This document shows, one piece after another, positions 1 to 14,220 of a DNA stretch of 64,000 nucleotides. The translations under genes and the position numbers were made by a program. The stretch spans positions 35,968,879 to 36,032,878 of the forward strand of contig CM054182.1 in the NCBI GenBank assembly GCA_028829895.1, in the 5' to 3' direction. The DNA is from Sinotaia quadrata. Taxonomy: Eukaryota; Mollusca; Gastropoda; Architaenioglossa; Viviparidae. The notes beneath the pieces were generated by a model. The model was not told the DNA's origin, did no database searches, and saw only the letters and a list, made by a program, of their open reading frames with translations. Every line of letters starts with the position of its first letter. The stretch's first letter is position 1.

Positions 1-3000
1 CAAACTCATTAGTCAAAGCATTGAAGTCATCAGGAATATCCTTTTGTCATATGAATCCAATGCAACATTAACTGTTTTGCTTGAGAATAGAAACAACCCA
101 CATCTAAATTTTCAGCAGAAATTAATGCATTTTTCTCAGTGACTTAACTCTTGTCTCTAAACATTTTGCATTGAATTATATGTGTCACACAAAGCAATCT
201 AAAGTTGTACATGTATTGGCCACCTTTCAAAAAGGTCACTGAAATTTTGTGTGCAAGACAAAGGCACCAATGGTTTTCATTCTAATCATCGACATATGCA
301 ATATAAAACTTTGATTTTCATAACTATTGTTAGGATTCCAGTCATCATTGTTAAAGGGATAATTATCTTTTAGCTTCAACATTTCAATTTTATTTTGTCT
401 CTTAGCTAATTCACTCTAAGCTTCATTATTTTCTCTAAGATTTGCTAACTTCTTTTGAGAGTTCATTTTTAGCATTCATTTATTTAATTTATTCTTTTGT
501 AAGTCTAGCTTTTTCTTTATATATCTTTCTATCCCCTTTTTATAGTATATTTTAATATTTAACTTAACAAAGTTTTAATCATGTCTCCTTGAGTTTTTAT
601 CATGCACTTCTGGACTGCCCCAATGTGTGATAGATAATCTATAATTCTATATGGTTGATTTGGCATAAAAATATAAATAAAAAATAATTCTTTTCTTATT
701 ATTGAAAGTAAATTAATCTTCACCAGTATATCCCAGGCTAGCTTCTCTCTTTGAGTTCTCTAAAGAATATTAATGTATCCATGATTATATCATGCCAAGC
801 TATAACACTGAAATCTGGCAAAGGGAAAATACTCCCAACTTATGCCAATATAAAAATAAACAGCCTAACTCTTATCACAATAAGATCATCAGTACTGAAT
901 ATCTATTCAGTAATCACATACAGTTTACCCAAATCCAGCATGGTATACTGGAATCATTCACACATTGTTATGTATATTTAGTTTAAGTAAAATTAAGAAA
1001 TAAACAAACACATTACCATCAAAATGAGTGTGGTCAAGCATATATATATATATGCCTCTATGATATTTAGTCTCTGCAAATTTTGTCTTCACCCTACAAA
1101 ACTGTTTTACAAGCAAGCTTTCAAACACCAATATATGTACATACACCTATCTTTACATTTGCCCCTTTAAGTTCACACTTATGCTACACCATGTAAAACT
1201 GCATACACACAAACCCATTTAAAAAACACACTGTCTGCTTATTCATATAAAGGACAAGCAATGATAAAAGTGTAATTTTTTTCAGTATAATTTGTCCTGG
1301 AATATATTTCCACCTGCTGATTTCTTAAATTAAATTACTATTTTGTAACAGGTGGAAGGATGATTACATTAAATTATGCAAGTATGATTGCACTCTGCAT
1401 ACTTCCTCATTTACCCATATTACAAAAGTGAAGAATGCACTGGAACTAAACAATTTAATGCAGTAACAATATGAGGTTTATAATTACCTTAGACTAGCAA
1501 TATGGTCATTAACAATGAAAGAAACAATCAAAACCCAACCACATCAATAAAAATAAATAAATAAAAGAAAAAAGAAAATATCCAAACAATATAATTTTTC
1601 TTGCAAAATATTTATTTACAAAAGTCATAAGATATTCCAGGTATTTTTTATTTAAATACAGACTGAAGAACCCAAATTAAAAAAAGAAAAAAGTAAAGAA
1701 ACCAGATTAAAGAAATAGATCAATAAAATATGAATAAAATAACAGAATTGAACCCGGTTTTAAAATTTATTAACCTTTTTTTTTAAACCTCTTACTCCTG
1801 AACTGAGTTTTGGTATATGGATCTGCTATGCTGGCCTTGAGAAAAGTCAACAGCAGTATGCTATGAGAAAAATTGTGACCAACAGTCTGGTCATCTACAG
1901 TTCTGAGGTAAAAGATCATAAGATTCTGATACAAGATTGCAGAATTAACATTTCAATAAATTGGCAATAAATATCCCTCTCATAAGAACAATAGGTTCCA
2001 CATACATGTATTGCAATCACAGATTAACATAATCAGTCTCTGTATAGATTCAACATTTAGAGAATGGATTCAATCAATTTTCAGATATAAGAATGAAAAA
2101 AATTAGTTATTTCATGGAAATTCAAATGTCTGATATCAATTTGCAACTACATACTAGTCAGTTGTATTGAACTAAGTCTTAATTTTAAATGAAGTCAGTA
2201 ATTTTTTACTGATGTAATTAAGTCTTTTATCAATATGTAAAATTTTTATAATCCTCCCCCATAGGACATTACGCTCATTATTTATTCAACCCAAAGAGGA
2301 AGTTGCTCTACTTTCTGTATGACCACATTTGAAGCCAGATTCCCATGCATGTAACAAATCAAACAAAGCTAGAAGGACTGTTTTAAATAGCTGTCGTTTG
2401 AAAAGAAATTTAGATGTTCACACATATTCATGTATGCAGAGGAAAATAAATACAAGAAGTTAATGAGTAATTTAAATAATCAAAACTTAAAAAGTTTTAG
2501 TTTAGTGATTCTGATTGTTAACACCTTAAATGCTAGAGACTTACTGTGCATTCATCAAAAGTCAACTCATTTTGCAGAGATCACACATGACATGTGGCTT
2601 TTTGTACTTTAAATAGGATTTTTTTTTAAAATGGGAGCTAACACTATCAGTATAAAAAGTGCATATTTAGACATCCATTATACCTTTTCAGTACAGTCTG
2701 ACATGGCAGCAAGTATTCAGAGATTTGAAAAGAGTTTTTGAAGCAAACATAGTCTGGAGTGGGCACTTCACACACAATTGGGAAGAAATGGATTTGACTC
2801 ATAATTATCGAAAATGAGAATTAAAACAGATGAAACAGTGTGTACAATTTTAACAGGTATCAATATTGATGAAGAGGATTTCTGTGAACTTTCTTTCATG
2901 TTTAAAGCTTCAAGGTCAACATCTATGAGTCATTTCAGTGCAATGTGGACCATTTGTTCGCTTTATCACACCAAAGAAAAAGATGGAAAAAATTTAAACT

Positions 3001-6000
3001 GAGTGCTGATAAATACTACAAAAGATTTTTTTTTAAATGCAGAAGAGGAATGCATAAGATGTTATAAGCAGAAGTAGTTGCAACTTCATTAAGGCAAATG
3101 AAGTAAACCTGACATGATTTTAATTTATGTCAGATAAGCTGCTAGTCCTTTTGTCATCACACAATTAACTTTATAATAAACCACGAGTCACAACAATTTG
3201 AAACTGTCAAAATCTTCTAAAATATTAAATGAAATAAATAAATATTTAATAAAGCATAATGACATTATTTATATTCAGGAAATGCAAGTGAAGAAACAAA
3301 AGTTACTGCATATGGATCTATTTCTTTATGAGACATTAAGCTTTAAAATGCCTAGGCATAAAATACTATAAGACAAAAACATCCTTCTACTGATGCTGCT
3401 GCATTTGTATTTACAGTTCTGACACTGAAGATATATATCTCTCTGTGTATCTGTATGTGTGTAAACACAAACATAAACATTAATGTATAATAAATAAGCA
3501 TATTTTTTTTTAGCAGTTTTATTTTTTCTCTTGCACTATAGGTGATACTCTTATGGTTTTTACTTATTGTTATTGTTGCTTAAACAGAATCGAAATATAA
3601 AAAAACACACATGACTGCAATATGTGATGCCTATTGTAATTAGAAAACCCAGAGCATGATTGATTGTTTTTTTTCTACTTCATAGTCTAATTCTGATGAA
3701 ACAGACTCTGAATAAAATAACCCGCAAGTATAGTAAAACAAGAAAACCACTGACATATTTGAATAATTATAAATTTCCTACATTTTCTGGTAGAATTATT
3801 ATTTCAGCCAATGTTTTCAGTTAGAATTATTATGGCAGCCAATGACTATAATAAGAATATTGATGGTGCAGTTCGTAAAATGCTTTACATAATAATTCCC
3901 CATTTAATCATACATAAGTTTCCCGCTTGCTTCTGTTTTCTTATTAATACAAACAATTTAGAAGAAAAAGTTTTAACCAAAACTCCACCAGAATATGGAT
4001 TTATGCTACTGTTTATAACATTCATCGAGCAATAGTGCCAGGAAATATCTTTCCTTTGCATCAATTTTGCGTAGTCTTCTCCAAGCAAGTGAAAAATTCT
4101 AATCATATGTTAAATACAGAGGAGACTGATTATGTTGCAAAAACATATATTTAAAATCTACCGATGCATCAATTTTTAAAAAATTAAAAAATAGTTAACG
4201 ATGAGAAAAAAAACACTAGAATGTATAACCATGATTTGAGTGAAAGAAAATTCACAAGTGGCTGATAGTCTCCTGCGAACTTTTAGGGTTCATACGCTTT
4301 TCAACAACACAGATATGATTTATTATAATTACAAAAATAGATTTCTTGTATCAGAAACATAATCTCTGATCTATAACAAGACTGTCATAAATGTTGACAG
4401 ATGCCTCTAATACCCTGAATGAAAGCAAAGATATTAGTTATAAGTAGCATAAATGCATTTAGTTGAATAACATTAGGTCTTGATGACTAAAAAAACAGCT
4501 TTTATTTTTGTATTTACTTTTAGTAAATTCACCTCAAGATTCAATGTACAATAACAATTTACACTCTAATGGTTCTGTCTGCTTTTGCTTCGTGTCTGAT
4601 GTTTTCAAATGGGCTCTTGGTTACATTTGTCAACCTTTACCTCATATGCTCCTTTGACTGTTATCAGTATATAATTATAAAGCAGTTTAGAGTGTGTCAA
4701 GCTAACATGCTTTAATAAGTCATCACTACTGGGTAGGTAAAACATGTAAAGACATATGTGAGCAGTTTTTCTGTGAAAATTTTTGAAGAATTTCCTGCCA
4801 CAGAGATACGATATACAGAAATCTGTCTCAAGGTTCTTAAAATTTTATTTTAATTCCCTTCCAAAAAAATCAGATTTATCAAAAGCTGTTTTGATGTTCC
4901 AATACAAAGATTTAAAATTTAAGAACATTTAAATTCATTTGAAATGTCAATCAGTAACTACTAAAGAAGTAAATCAACAGAAGTCTACCACTCCAAGTTA
5001 TAATTAACATCTGAATACCCCCTCCCCTAAAATAAATTAATTAACTTTTTAAAAAATACCCACAAAATAAATTAAAAATACATACATAAATAAAAACAAA
5101 TCTGGTTGTTGTAACATTATGCTAGAACACAATGGTTGTTTGTAACAATATGCTAGAACACGAGTTTATATCAAGTATGAACCATCAGTGGCAAACTGAT
5201 ATTATCTAACACCCTATATCTCTCATTTAAATCTCTCTCTCTCTCTATATATATATATATCAGTGTCTAAATTATCACATACATTCATTAGTGCATATTT
5301 TATGCATGATTAAGTTAAAGGAAAAAAGTCAATTATGATGGCAGTACTGTGAGAAAAATAGAAATTTCTCAGAAATATGCGTTCATAAAATGATTATCAC
5401 AACACTCCTGAACACCCCCCAAAGCTGGACACAACAGTGTAATAAATATGACACTAGATTCTAAATATAAACCGTTTCAAATTTATGGATTCCTACTTTA
5501 AGAAATACACAAAAGTCAAAAGTCTGCTCTCCTGAGTAAATAAATATGCTAAACATGGTATTATTATTGCTGTTAAGTGTTAAAGATAAAAAACAAAACA
5601 GAGACAGCAAAATACCATTAAAAAAATATAAATGTAGAGTGCTTCTGAATAGATACTTATACATGCATAAAGCCAAATAAATGACTCTTTGCATACATTT
5701 TCAAAAAATACAAAGCACAAAACACGACTAAAAAAACAAAAACTGGTCACATCACAGATCAATATTAACAAGTTTATACGAGTTCTAAAAGAAAAACTTA
5801 AACAAAATCCTCAACATGTGCTCCATTATTAAAAAAATTTAAGTGGTGAAACATGAATTATGTGATAAACTTTTCTTGTTACATTGGGTTAATTAATAAC
5901 ATCATGGATAAGTCAGGTAGATTGTTTTATATTTTTTTTATTAACAAAGATTGAATCAGATATGATGACTCACAAAATGAAAAATAGAATGAAATAAAAA

Positions 6001-8045
6001 CAACTATACTGATGGCTGCTGTGGAAAAATAAAAATATATATTAAAAAAAAAAAAAAAAAAAAGGAAAGTTTAGTTGCATAAGAACTCAACAATTCTGAG
6101 AAGACAGCAAATGACTAAGATGTCCATATTTGTGCTGCTTTCATCCCAGACAATAAAAATTCAAACAAAGCAAAATATTAAAATTAAAAAATGCAATCAG
6201 TGAAATAAACAAGCTACACAAAATAAAATAAAATCAGCCACATGCAATTACACTCATGCATTCTGTACCTAAGTTTCTAAGTTTCAAATTATAAAAATAA
6301 CCCAAACCCACCAGTCACACAACTTTACTTTCTCAATTAAAAAAAAATAATTAGAATTTACAACCAATATACAGTGGTCAGGCTTTGCTTTTTTAAAATA
6401 CAACAAAGAAGTAAATGCAAAAAAATCAAAACTTGTTCACAATTTTATGACTTTTTTTTTCTCCCATCCTCATTGGATTTACCTGAGTCCTGTCTGCAAT
6501 ATTAATTATTTAAATAAAGAGAACTTACTATGACCTAATAATACGAAATTTACTAATCTTTTTCAAAAATGAAACTACAAATATACTGATAATATGTTTC
6601 TTTTTTCTAGCTAAATATAACATTTATATAATGTAAATTTATGAAATTTATCTCTATTTTAGCTAAAAAGAGCATTAATATGATGCTCATAATTGTGTGT
6701 AACTCAGACAAAAAGTAATACTTGATAATATTTAGAGAAATGCTTTTGTTTTCATACTCTAAAATATAAATTCAAATTTGAAAAACACATATTTGTGAAA
6801 GAAACTAATATTCTAGAAGAATGGTCTGTTACTGAGTAATAATAAAAATATTATTAAGATCTGCTTCCTTCAGTTTTTCTTTTAAAGCACAGGAATTATT
6901 TTCACCAGGACGGGTGCCAATTTACCATCAAGTTAAAGGATGCCTGCAGACATGTTTTCTGATATACACATCCATTTGAAAGTAAAACTTAAAACCAAAG
7001 ATATTTTGTTATAAAAAGTAATAATGTATATAAAATTAATGAAGTGTATGCAACTTGTATTTTCATATAAGAATTATTGGTGACAAATGATCTTTATGTT
7101 TCATGAAAAAACAAAATTTGATCAAACTTGTGAATCCAGATACAAAAAGAGTTCAAATATAAATAGAACTCCCCCCACAAAAAACCCAAACAACAGATTT
7201 CCTTACAAAGCAATTTTTCTGTAGTTAGAGAAGGTCTAGGAAGTAAAGCTGAATCATGCATTATGCAAGATGACTGAAAACATATGAAAATTAGTGGAAG
7301 CTAAACAAACTGGTGGACAAATTCTAGACAACAGCCTACTCAAAAATCGATGAATTGACCAAAATTGTGAGAATAAGTGCCTACAATGTCAAATATACCA
7401 TTTTTTACTATGAATTATAATATACCATTCAGTGCATATATGGTTTCCAAAGATGCTTTCAAATTTCAACTCTTGAATCATTATGAAAAGGAAAGATTCC
7501 AGTTCTACATTCAATGCCACGGAGCCATTATGAAAGGGATGATATTCCAGTTCTACATTCATTAGTTCATTAGTCATATGCCATTTGATATTTGTACAAT
7601 ATGTTTTTTTTTTAATACAAAAAAAATCTCCTTTCCTAACTACCAGTAAAGTGAATCTTTTATATTACCATCACTGCACTTGAGAGGGAAAAGTCTGGTT
7701 TACATTTGAACTTTCCTCATATTACAACAATGAAAAAAGTACTTTCATACAACTATTACTTTCTATGCCTAAACTATTGAATGCTGAAGGAAAAAATTAA
7801 ATAGCAACAAATAAATTTTGAAAATTATGCTATATAAACAATGCATATTAATAGCTATTGCAAAAATGTCAATAGTTGAAATCTAATTAAATATTGAATA
7901 AAATAATTGGCTGATGAGAACCTGAAGAGTTAGTCTCCAGCAAATGAAAGAAATAAAAAAAAGATGTGACTACTTTTTTAACAGTTTGGGCCTAAATAAA
8001 TAAAATAATGCTTTTGCTGTGACATTTTGTTAAAATAATCCTGAG
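1..8045. other. Gene-free AT-rich region downstream of ALKBH5
   Basis: I see no exon, RNA gene or long open frame on either strand. The longest open stretches are short, rich in Phe/Ile/Leu/Lys/Asn and look like chance products of AT richness. Small local structures are present: an AT microsatellite near 1039-1052, a CT/AT tract at about 5226-5260, an A-run at 6043-6063, a tandem duplication at about 5087-5162 around the motif atgctagaacac, and another at about 7480-7560 around ttccagttctacattca. Part of the right side could be ALKBH5 3' UTR, but this cannot be shown from sequence. Confidence 0.6.
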
Positions 8046-8189
8046 CAACGTTCCCTCCAAGGTACGCAGCCATGCAGCTCATTAGAAAATGCTGTGCAGC
8101 AGTTTCAAAGTTTCATGCACAAATTTTGGTAGCAAGCTCAAACAACTGCCAGTTCCACACACAAAGGAAAAGTATTAGAGAGAACATTA
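8046..8189. mobile_element. hAT-type MITE (144 bp) with 8-bp target duplication
   Basis: The ends are imperfect inverted repeats: CAACGTTCCCTCCAA on the left and, read on the minus strand from the right, TAATGTTCTCTCTAA (11 of 15 match). They are flanked by atcctgag (8038-8045) and atcttgag (8190-8197), 7 of 8 identical. An 8-bp target duplication is the hallmark of hAT transposition. The interior is too short to code for anything. The divergence of TIRs and duplication suggests an old insertion. Confidence 0.6.
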
Positions 8190-9335
8190 ATCTTGAGCTG
8201 AATTATTTTCAGAAAAAACTTTCAATATATTCACTACATTATTAATTCTTAAAATATTTAATTCTTTGGCCAAATCTTTCAGCAATTTTCTAAAGCTTTT
8301 TTCCTAAAATAGCAGGACAGACAATAAACAAACCTTATAATACCAAAATGATGTATTAGAATCAAATAGTTTGCATGAGGAACAAAACATTACTTTCATA
8401 ATTTAAAGCAAATCACTTTTGTGATGAGATGTTAAATATTTTGTTTATAATGAATCAACATTCTATTAAACAATTTATTAGCAAAAGACCTTGTTTGAAA
8501 TATGCAAACTAAATATTTAAACAAATTTAAGAGGCAGAGCGAGGTATTCATATTTTTCAATGTTATTATAAATATATATACATACATAAAAATCTCTGAA
8601 CAAAGAATACAATTGAATTATGTACAACACAAAAGCGAACATATACAAATACATGTACCATCAAATTAACTGTTGAACAGAAAAGATTCAAAGTCCAGCA
8701 TTTCATAGAAACTAATTTAGTTTTATTACAAAAATTACATTTCAAGCACCATAAACTGTTAGAACCTTTTAGTATAATATCTTTCTTGACGATCAAAAAT
8801 TCCAACATGGTCTTAGAAATTAAACTTTTAGACAACAGAACCACTTTAAAAAAAGAAAAGAAGACACAAAGCACTAAATAGAGCAAGAAAAATCTCACAA
8901 ATATTTCAGAAGCTTTTAATTACAAATGCATTTACTGTATTATATGGATATACTTTAAATAATATAGTGGAGAAGTTTGTCTTGTTGAAACAAGATATAA
9001 TAATAAAATTTAAACTTTATTCAAATTGAAGCTAGGATTTATTAATCTTTATAATATATTGGGGGGAGGAGTGATGAAGGGGAGGTACTGGGAGAGGAAG
9101 AAGAAAGAAGAAATATTAGTATTTTTACTGTCATTAAATAATACAAATTGAAATCACCAATTCATAAATGTCTGTCAATATACAAACTGAAAACACATTA
9201 CACATGGAAATATCAATTGGCACCTTAGATTTTAAAAATAATCAAAAACAGTTTTTTTTACATTCCAGCACAGCATGCCGTGAGAAAAGAAATCACAGGA
9301 TGATCTAAAATCTAAATCCAAGTCATTATCTAAGC
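8190..9335. other. Gene-free AT-rich stretch
   Basis: No gene or recognisable repeat family is seen. A minus-strand open stretch at 8566-8898 is rich in Phe/Leu/Val/Cys, matches no family I recognise and is probably fortuitous. A purine-rich patch (ggggggagg, gaagaagaaag) lies at about 9061-9112. Confidence 0.5.
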
Positions 9336-9673
9336 CAGGGGTGGGCAAACTCCAGCCCGCGGGCCAAATCTGGCTCATAAAGGGTTTTTGTCTGGCCCAC
9401 CAAACTATTCAGTTAACAGTGCCATCCAGCCCACTTGTCCACGACACAAATTAAGCCTGTCATTGAATCACTGATTCATTGTAAGCAACACCATCCATCT
9501 CCTTAACTTTTCGTTGAAACTGAGTTATATTTTTTACATAAAATACACCTTTTAAAATTACTTTTGTTCTCATTTTATATTCTGAACTTTCTGACCTTTA
9601 GTCGTCTATCCAAACCGCGAACTGTTCCAACAGTTTTATCCAGCCCGCACTCTTAAAGGTTTGCCTGCCTCTG
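9336..9673. mobile_element. hAT MITE (338 bp) with perfect 8-bp target duplication
   Basis: The left end reads CAGGGGTGGGCAAACT and the right end, read on the minus strand, CAGAGGCAGGCAAACC, a typical hAT terminal inverted repeat of the CAGGGGTnnGCAAAC class. It is flanked on both sides by the identical octamer atctaagc (9328-9335 and 9674-9681), which defines the boundaries exactly. The subterminal region is GC-rich (agcccgcgggcc), in contrast with its AT-rich surroundings. It has no coding capacity, so it would have been moved by a transposase encoded elsewhere. Confidence 0.9.
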
Positions 9674-11475
9674 ATCTAAGCTGTAAAGGTACATTACTCA
9701 ACACAATGGTGCAAATACAGATTGTACAACTGACAAAAAATTAGAAATATTTTTCTGCAATAAATTTCATGTAAAAATAATAATGTTGCAAAGACAAATG
9801 TCTAAAATATGTCACAATGATATTAAATATTATATTAGAAATCAGCCATGCAGTTTGAAATTTGTTGAACATATTCAGAATCAGCATGCTATCAAGACTG
9901 GTTGCAAAATAAGTATATATAACTGAAAAGAGAGTTCGACTTATTATTTAAAATGCACAAAATCTGAATGGTTCAATAGAAGTATATGAAAGAACTTGAT
10001 CAAATATATTATTTCACACCTAGTACATAGAGGTAATAGGCTAATAGACAGCCCATTTTTCAACCTCTTGATCATTTTATTTATTTTCAGTTTTTAGTTT
10101 AATGCCAATGGGAATTTGCAAAAGAAAGAAATATTAAGAGGGGTTGTCTAAGTACCCCAATTTAATTAAATACTTACATTATAAAATTTTCAATTAAGAT
10201 AAATAATGAAATGAAACATTAAACAATATTTCAAAGCCTTTGCAATATCTATATTTCTATGTGCTCTAAGTGTATGTCATGTTTGACATCATAATTAAAG
10301 ATGGAATAAGTCAAGTATTGAGGTAAGCCATTGATGAACCATTTTTGAAACAATAACAACCACTTTTCTGGAATTATTATAAATTCATAAACAAAGACTA
10401 GAGTTTTTCTAACTGTGCACTCATCTCTCTCTAGCTTTTTAAAGTGTCAATGTTAATTCAGTCTTTAAAGCATTCAGATTTTCTACAGAGTCTATTACAT
10501 TTATTTAGCAAAATCTGAATCATATTCTACTAAGTAAAATTTGTTAGCAATATGGTTTTTATAGTTCATTTGAGGATAGAGTGAGTAAATTTACTACAAA
10601 TAGCATCCTTGCTTTGCCGTCGCCAAAGTGAACAATTTATTTCATGAAGATTAAAATAACGTTACTTTCACAATTTGTTGTGTTGAGTTACCTCCTCTCC
10701 TACAAATGATTTTTATTTGAGGTACATTAATTTTAAAAACAAGAACAAAGAATGAAGTGAAATCTATAGAAACATTTTTTTTTAAACAACTGCAATATTC
10801 AATGAAACAATTTATTTAAAATTTCTGATGAAGACAATTATGCAAACTTAATCATTCAATTTGCACTGATAAAATTCATATGAACTGGCTTACACTCAAT
10901 GACAGTATTTAGTTTCAAAAGTATTAAACAGCAAAGATAAATTCTTTGCCAAAACATGATATCAGATAAATACGAAGGACTTAGAATAAAAATAAATGAC
11001 AGAGTGGGCCTAAGATTGTAAGTACCATTTATATATTTACTTGTGAAGCAAATGCTAGTTAGTTAATGGGGAAAATCTCTCTAATTCCTTAAGATGCAAA
11101 GGACATGTATATACAATCTTTACTGATATAGCAATACCAAATCTTTTCTACACACTAAACCTTGCTGAAACTAACATTAACCAAGCAGAAGAAATCCGAA
11201 GAAAAAGACAAAGCAGGAGTAAAATGTGATTTGTTTCTTGTGATTCCAACTAGAAAATACATCCTTACTCAAATTAAAATAGACCAATTTTCTAAAACAA
11301 CATAATTATTTTCATAAATCAGCTTGGTGGGAAAAAAAATAAGAGGTAAGATCAATTTATAATAATAAATCTAGATACAAGTATGGGATAAAGCATTTAC
11401 ATATGTAAAAAAAAAATTAACCCCCCCCCCCCAAACACCATCAAAATTAATAATTAAAATAAAAAATAATAAAGT
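9674..11475. other. Gene-free stretch; probable ALKBH5 3' UTR and downstream region
   Basis: This lies immediately downstream of the ALKBH5 stop codon on the minus strand. The nearest canonical minus-strand AATAAA I found is at 10816-10811, about 660 nt past the stop, with another near 10715. Neither can be confirmed as the cleavage signal without transcripts. A 12-base C run lies at 11421-11432. No other gene is seen. Confidence 0.4.
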
Positions 11476-11770
11476 TCAAGTGTGCTCCATCCGAAAAGGG
11501 CGACCATAGCGTACTTCTCGATGATGTTCTTCATCGCTACTGTCATTATGTCGGTCTACACTGTTGCCCAAGCACACAACTTTGGAGCTAATTCGGCTGA
11601 CTGTCTTAGGCTGAGAAGTGACTTTAGGCAAAATAATATGTGAAGGTGAACTATCTGAAGAATCCTCATCTGAATCATCTGTTTTATTTTGTAAGTGACG
11701 TTTGCGACTACTGGATTCTCTGGGTTCTTTTGGCAGAAATGGCTCCAGGCGAGGGGCATCATCTCTCACT
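11476..11770 (-). CDS. ALKBH5: ALKBH5 coding exon 3 (C-terminal tail)
   Basis: This is the terminal coding exon. The acceptor is catatag at 11777-11771 (minus strand); the first base, A, completes the Lys codon split after AA in exon 2, so the reading is ...ILRK-VRDDAPRLEP, closely matching the human ILRK-TRLDAPRLE boundary. It encodes residues 264-360 and ends at TGA 11478-11476. After the conserved DAPRLE motif the tail is low-complexity: Ser/Asp/Glu-rich clusters (DDSDEDSSDSS; NDSSDEE) and a basic patch (SSRKRH) that could serve as a nuclear localisation signal. The vertebrate tail is likewise disordered but differs in sequence. The total protein is 360 residues against 394 in human; most of the shortening is in the poly-Ala N-terminus and this tail. 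Confidence 0.93.
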
Positions 11771-14220
11771 CTATATGAAAGCAATTCAAGTTATTAAAAA
11801 AAATTTCCATAACCTTTGTGAGAAATATACATAAGAAACACCATATTTACTATGAAGAAAAGTAGTAAGTATAGTTAAACCATAAACAAACACTAAATTT
11901 TTTAAACTGTAAAATGCAAAAATCCATCCAAAAATCCAAAACAAAAATGATAATGTAATACATAAACTGTTGGGGGGGGGGGGGGGGGGGGAGAGGAAGG
12001 ATATAAAAATTCATAAATAGATTATTTTGGGAGATCTAGAAAAAATGTCTGCAATCATATAGTAAACAAAATTAAAATTGACAACATATATATATATTAA
12101 CTAAGTAAAACAGGTTTTAATGTTTACTTATTTCTTAAACTCATATTTAGTATTTATATTTCATATAACACAGTTCAGGCATGAAATTTATGGCTCAACT
12201 TTGAAAGAAAATAACAAAAATAACATAATGATCTCCCCAAAATCAATTTTAGCGCAGGGGTGTGGGCATCTTAATTTCAATCTGGTGCTACTATACTTAT
12301 CAGATAATGGATTTCCCTAAAATCAATTTTAGCATAAACTGGTAACTTGATTCCAACATGCAGAACTGAATACCCCAAAGAAGAAAAAAAATGTAGGGCA
12401 GTTTCCATTTCAACAAATGCATTTTTTCCTCATTTTGGCAATGACATGGCTATTGATGCTGCCGATTATCTTGAAAAATGATTAACATAATTGCTAAAGC
12501 TATTGGAAAAAATTTTTTTGCTTTTAACTTTAGTTTCATCATTTAAACAGCAGTTAAGAAATTAGATGATATCAGTTGGTGTACATTTTAAAATCTGCTA
12601 TGGGGAAGAAAAAAACTAATATATGACCTGCCATTACAAAATGATTGTCAGTTTCCAGACATTCTGAAATATTACTATCAGCAGACACTAGAAGAAAAGT
12701 GCTTTTTAATGGTGCAAGTTGTAAGAAAATCAGAAAATTAACCATTAAGTAATGGTCAAGACAAGACAGCTATCCTTTGGGTCACCAATTTGAGAAAATG
12801 GCAAAATACAGTAGGAAAGATATAAAATTATAAGCCCCTTAACAACTATATTCATGCATACACCATATTTGTACACAGACAATATAATACAAGTAAACAG
12901 ATTCCAAATTTTTACTGTAGTATTCCAAACCATTATTTGCTTTTGAAGATTTACATGAAGAAATGTGCACTTTGAAAATGCTGCAAGTACACCTATTCAT
13001 ATGTAACAACAAACACCAATAATCAAATTAGCAACATACCACTGAAACAATGACTAGAGAAAAGAGAGAATAACCTGTACAATTGACAATTAACTTGAGT
13101 TTGAAGACATTGTTATTTCTCAATCAACAGTGGGCATTAACCATAATTTCATCTTCATTGTTATCTGGTATCCAATGACTAGTCTCACCCAATTTAAAAA
13201 TGAAAACCCATCCAAAGTAATGCATTGTTTACTTTGCTTTATTTCTGAGCTCTCATGAGATAACTCATCCTATGAAATGCGCAGAAATCAACAAAAGAGT
13301 TAGAACTGTCCCCTGATATTTAATAACTGCTGGGTCCGTTTGGAGCAAAGGAGAAACAGAGCTCAAACAGAAAGGCAGTTTGACCACTTTCATGAGTAAA
13401 TAAACATGGCTGGGGTTGGGTTGGGTTTCAAAATACATTTATTTTAATAGTGAGAAGTCAAACATAACCAAAATATTAACAAATTCTTATAGAATAGGTG
13501 TTAAATTTCTGTCAAACATAACCAAAATATTACAAATTCTTACAGAATTCTTTATAAATGAAGTGAAATCTCAAAATCGACCTTGTCACACCTCTGGTCT
13601 ACTTTAGCTGCTAGCAGAAACAAGATCAGGTGCAAAGCAACTTATTCATGATGGCAGGCCACATATTACATCAAACTTTTAAACTATTGTGCATCAAAAG
13701 AATTACTAATATTAATGTGCATTAGATAAGTATCCACATGTGCTTTTCATATAATGTGTCCATGTAGGCATTCATGATTCATTATATACTTTTGCATTAG
13801 GTCATTAAAGATATAATTAAGTAAAATAATTCACTGTTTAAAAAGAAGCAACAAAATTATATATATATATATATTTTCTCCAAGCATCTATCCTCCTTTT
13901 GCCAGCTTCATAAGTTCATTGCAGTTCCTTGCTACTGCTAGAATACTTAGGTTATCAGGAATAATTTTAAATTGGTCTTTACAGTTTTTTTCTTACACAA
14001 AAACAACATTTTACTTAATATTTTTAATAATATTCACAACTGAAATATATTATGTGCCATCCAATCCATTGGTATATACCAGGGGTCACCAACCTTTTTG
14101 ATACTGAGAGCTACTTCATGGTACTGAGTCATACGAAGGGCTACCAGTTTGATACACTCTTCTAGTTTGCCTTTATACATTATTAATAATGTTAAGACTT
14201 AGAAAAGGCATGCGGGCAAC

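Noticed and set aside
1..11475. A further gene in the left 11 kb
   Set aside because: Open stretches are all under about 110 codons, of AT-driven composition, and none resembles a known family or links to plausible splice sites.
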